Shown piece after piece: positions 14,116 to 15,552 of a DNA stretch of 15,552 nt. The translations under genes and the position numbers were made by a program. Under the pieces are notes generated by a model. That model was not told where the DNA came from. It did not search any database and saw only the letters and a program-made list of their open reading frames with translations. How positions within the stretch are numbered: the first letter of the stretch is position 1; each line of letters starts with the position of its first letter. This DNA comes from Oscillospiraceae bacterium (lineage in GTDB: Bacteria; Bacillota; Clostridia; UMGS1810), in NCBI GenBank assembly GCA_022769845.1, contig JALEIO010000079.1, positions 1 to 15,552 on the forward strand, written 5' to 3'.

Positions 14116-14146
14116 ATCGATGATTAGCCAAAATCGAGGTGAAAAT

Positions 14147-15133
14147 ATGAAAAAAGTAATTTTTATTATTATAATTGCACTGCTGCTTTTTGCACTTTAT
14201 CCTTTTGCAAACGACTTTTTTAACACATCGGACAAGCAGGGCGAAGAGGTTGTTTTTTCTGTTGCGAATGGCGAAAGCGCAAAAACAGTTGCAAAAAACC
14301 TAAAAAATTCGGGGCTTATAAAAAGCGAAATTTTGTTTTCATTAAAGCTTAAAGCCACAAACTCCGCAACCAAAATTCACAGCGGAACGTTTAATTTAAA
14401 CACGGGAATGAGCCTTTCAACAATAATAAGAAAGCTTACCACCGAGGGCGGCGGCGAAAGCTTTACGCTTGTTGTGCCCGAGGGGTATTCCGCCGAGCAG
14501 ATTGCACAAAAGCTCGAGCAAAACGGCATTATGAACGCCGATATGTTTTTAGCCGCACTCTCGGACGACTACAATTATGATTTTATAGGTAAAATTCCAA
14601 AGCGCGACTTAAAATACAAGCTTCAGGGATTTTTGTTTCCGCAGACATACGAGTTTTTCAAAAATGCGTCGGCACACGAAATTATTGACACAATGCTTAA
14701 AGAATTTGAAAAACAGTATGCAAAAATCGCCGATGTAAAAAATATAGATTACGATACAATAGTGTTGGCGTCGCTTGTTGAGCGTGAGGCAAAGCTTGAC
14801 AGCGAACGCGGCAAAATTGCGGGCGTTATCAAAAACCGTCTTAACGAAAATATGCTTCTTCAAATTGACGCAACCGTGGTTTACGCCATATCGGACGGGC
14901 TTTACAATGTGGACAAGGTGTATTACAAAGACCTTGAAAACACCTCGCCCTACAACACCTACAAATATAAGGGGCTGCCTGTCGGCGCAATCTGCAACCC
15001 CGGCATAAAATCCATAAAAGCGGCTCTTATGCCCGATATTCACAAGTATAAATTTTATCATACCGACGAAAATAAAAAGGACGGCAGTCACATCTTTACC
15101 GAGAATTACGACGAGCATATGACGACACAATAA
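14147..15133 (+). CDS. mltG: Endolytic peptidoglycan transglycosylase
   Basis: Membrane-anchored lytic transglycosylase (YceG-like) that cleaves nascent glycan strands and so sets their length. The ATG at 14147 has GAGGTG 5 bases upstream and gives 328 residues. An N-terminal transmembrane helix spans about 3-22, leaving the catalytic part outside. A LysM-like subdomain (about 34-100, VANGESAKTVAKNL) precedes the YceG core, with LQGFLFPQTYEF (159-170), catalytic Glu212 in LASLVEREAK, LQIDATVVYA (238-247), the SPYNTYKYKGLPVGAICNPG signature (267-286), and the final DGSHIF...YDEH motif. All conserved parts look intact. Confidence 0.97.
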   Translation: MKKVIFIIIIALLLFALYPFANDFFNTSDKQGEEVVFSVANGESAKTVAKNLKNSGLIKSEILFSLKLKATNSATKIHSGTFNLNTGMSLSTIIRKLTTEGGGESFTLVVPEGYSAEQIAQKLEQNGIMNADMFLAALSDDYNYDFIGKIPKRDLKYKLQGFLFPQTYEFFKNASAHEIIDTMLKEFEKQYAKIADVKNIDYDTIVLASLVEREAKLDSERGKIAGVIKNRLNENMLLQIDATVVYAISDGLYNVDKVYYKDLENTSPYNTYKYKGLPVGAICNPGIKSIKAALMPDIHKYKFYHTDENKKDGSHIFTENYDEHMTTQ

Positions 15134-15140
15134 ATTTTTC

Positions 15141-15169
15141 TTTACATAGTACGCAAATTATGGTAAAAT
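15141..15169 (+). promoter_or_regulatory. Promoter of the small unknown gene and the nicotinate phosphoribosyltransferase gene
   Basis: TTTACA (15141-15146) and TAAAAT (15164-15169) are 17 bases apart, with TGG as extended -10, starting 8 bases after the mltG stop. It would drive both downstream genes. Confidence 0.7.
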
Positions 15170-15200
15170 AGAATAAGTATAATTTAAAGGAGCGATTTTA

Positions 15201-15485
15201 ATGGCTAAAAAAAAGGTGGAGGAGCAAACAGTCCTTTTATATAAGGGAATACCTCTTACAAAGCACGGCAACGTTATAATTTACGGCGACGTTAACGATA
15301 AATACTATCTTCGTATGTCGGTGCTTAAAACAAAAACGCTTAAGGACGTTGAAATTCCGCAGTATATATATATTGAGCTTATTTCATCGAAGGACGATAA
15401 AACAGTTAAAAAAGCAGAACGCGAGGATATGTACGAGGCACTCGACATAGGCGGTTTTTGGCTTACCGAGGCGCTTGAGGGATGA
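15201..15485 (+). CDS. Small uncharacterised protein
   Basis: 94 residues, Lys-rich N-terminus (MAKKK), no signal peptide or membrane segment. The middle (about 10-62) alternates hydrophobic and charged residues in short predicted strands (LLYKGIPL, NVIIYGDV, KYYLRMSVL, YIYIELIS), suggesting a small beta protein. The end (about 63-94) is acidic and helical, closing with GGFWLTEALEG. AAAGGAG lies 8 bases before the ATG. It is 2 bases from the next gene, so the two are co-transcribed. I do not recognise the family. A link to NAD metabolism is suggested only by position. Confidence 0.8.
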   Translation: MAKKKVEEQTVLLYKGIPLTKHGNVIIYGDVNDKYYLRMSVLKTKTLKDVEIPQYIYIELISSKDDKTVKKAEREDMYEALDIGGFWLTEALEG

Positions 15486-15487
15486 TT

Positions 15488-15552
15488 ATGAAAAATACTG
15501 CAAATTACACAATGCTCACTGATTTTTATGAAATCACAATGGCGAACGGATA
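15488..15552 (+). CDS. pncB: Nicotinate phosphoribosyltransferase, N-terminal fragment
   Basis: The first 21 codons before the window ends. The peptide starts MKNTANYTMLTDFYEITM and continues ANGY, the typical N-terminus of nicotinate phosphoribosyltransferases, which make nicotinate mononucleotide from nicotinate and PRPP in NAD salvage. GAGGG lies 6 bases before the ATG, inside the end of the preceding gene. The call rests on this short motif, but it is distinctive. Confidence 0.8.
   Translation, partial: MKNTANYTMLTDFYEITMANG

Noticed and set aside
14084..14146. Longer mltG starting at ATG 14084
   Set aside because: That ATG lies upstream of the mltG promoter (14087-14115), and the extra residues precede the normal signal-anchor. 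ATG 14147 has the ribosome binding site.
14609..15130. 173-codon minus-strand open frame opposite mltG
   Set aside because: Antisense to a fully conserved mltG; low-complexity Phe/Val/Lys-rich translation with no motif.
1..15552. Mobile elements, CRISPR arrays, tRNA or rRNA genes, phage or defence modules
   Set aside because: No transposase, integrase, spaced direct repeats, terminal inverted repeats or RNA-gene signature was found; genes are compact and mostly core functions.

Overview
The window is an AT-rich chromosomal stretch of a Gram-positive anaerobe of class Clostridia. The inference rests on DnaD plus a DnaC/DnaI-type helicase loader, MtaB, MltG, a DUF4364 protein, a His-less HPr-like protein, S-layer homology (SLH) domains and tandem copper-amine-oxidase-like stalk domains on a secreted serpin. 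Strong purine-rich ribosome binding sites and sigma-A-type promoters agree with this. Genus cannot be told from the sequence; a gut or sediment clostridium is plausible. No mobile element, CRISPR array, tRNA or rRNA was seen. Every gap between genes is under about 240 bases.

Layout, left to right: (1) A minus-strand cell-wall cluster, ddl then murI, reading into the 5' end of a probable DUF1934 gene at the left edge. (2) A plus-strand replication pair, a DnaD-domain protein overlapping a helicase loader, closed by a terminator shared with the facing serpin gene. (3) A secreted serpin with an N-terminal stalk, on the minus strand, behind what looks like an ECF-sigma promoter. (4) A minus-strand unit rsmD - coaD - coiled-coil protein - proB - proA driven by a consensus TTGACA-N17-TATAAT promoter, with a possible RNA switch before proB. 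(5) A minus-strand pair, an HPr-like protein and a DUF4364 protein, separated by hairpins. (6) mtaB on the plus strand, divergent from the HPr-like gene and ending 5 bases from the end of a minus-strand SLH-polysaccharide deacetylase. (7) Plus-strand mltG, a small unknown gene and the start of a nicotinate phosphoribosyltransferase.

Peptidoglycan recurs as a theme: D-Glu supply (murI), D-Ala-D-Ala (ddl), glycan de-N-acetylation (SLH-deacetylase) and glycan strand release (mltG). The rest is core metabolism (CoA, proline, NAD), RNA modification (rsmD, mtaB) and replication initiation.

Most of the window is ordinary core genome. I found no convincing new multigene system. The parts that merit attention are the stalk-serpin with its ECF-like promoter, two mutually exclusive hairpins over the proB ribosome binding site, the HPr-like protein with no phosphorylatable histidine, and a perfect 9-bp dyad in front of the deacetylase gene.
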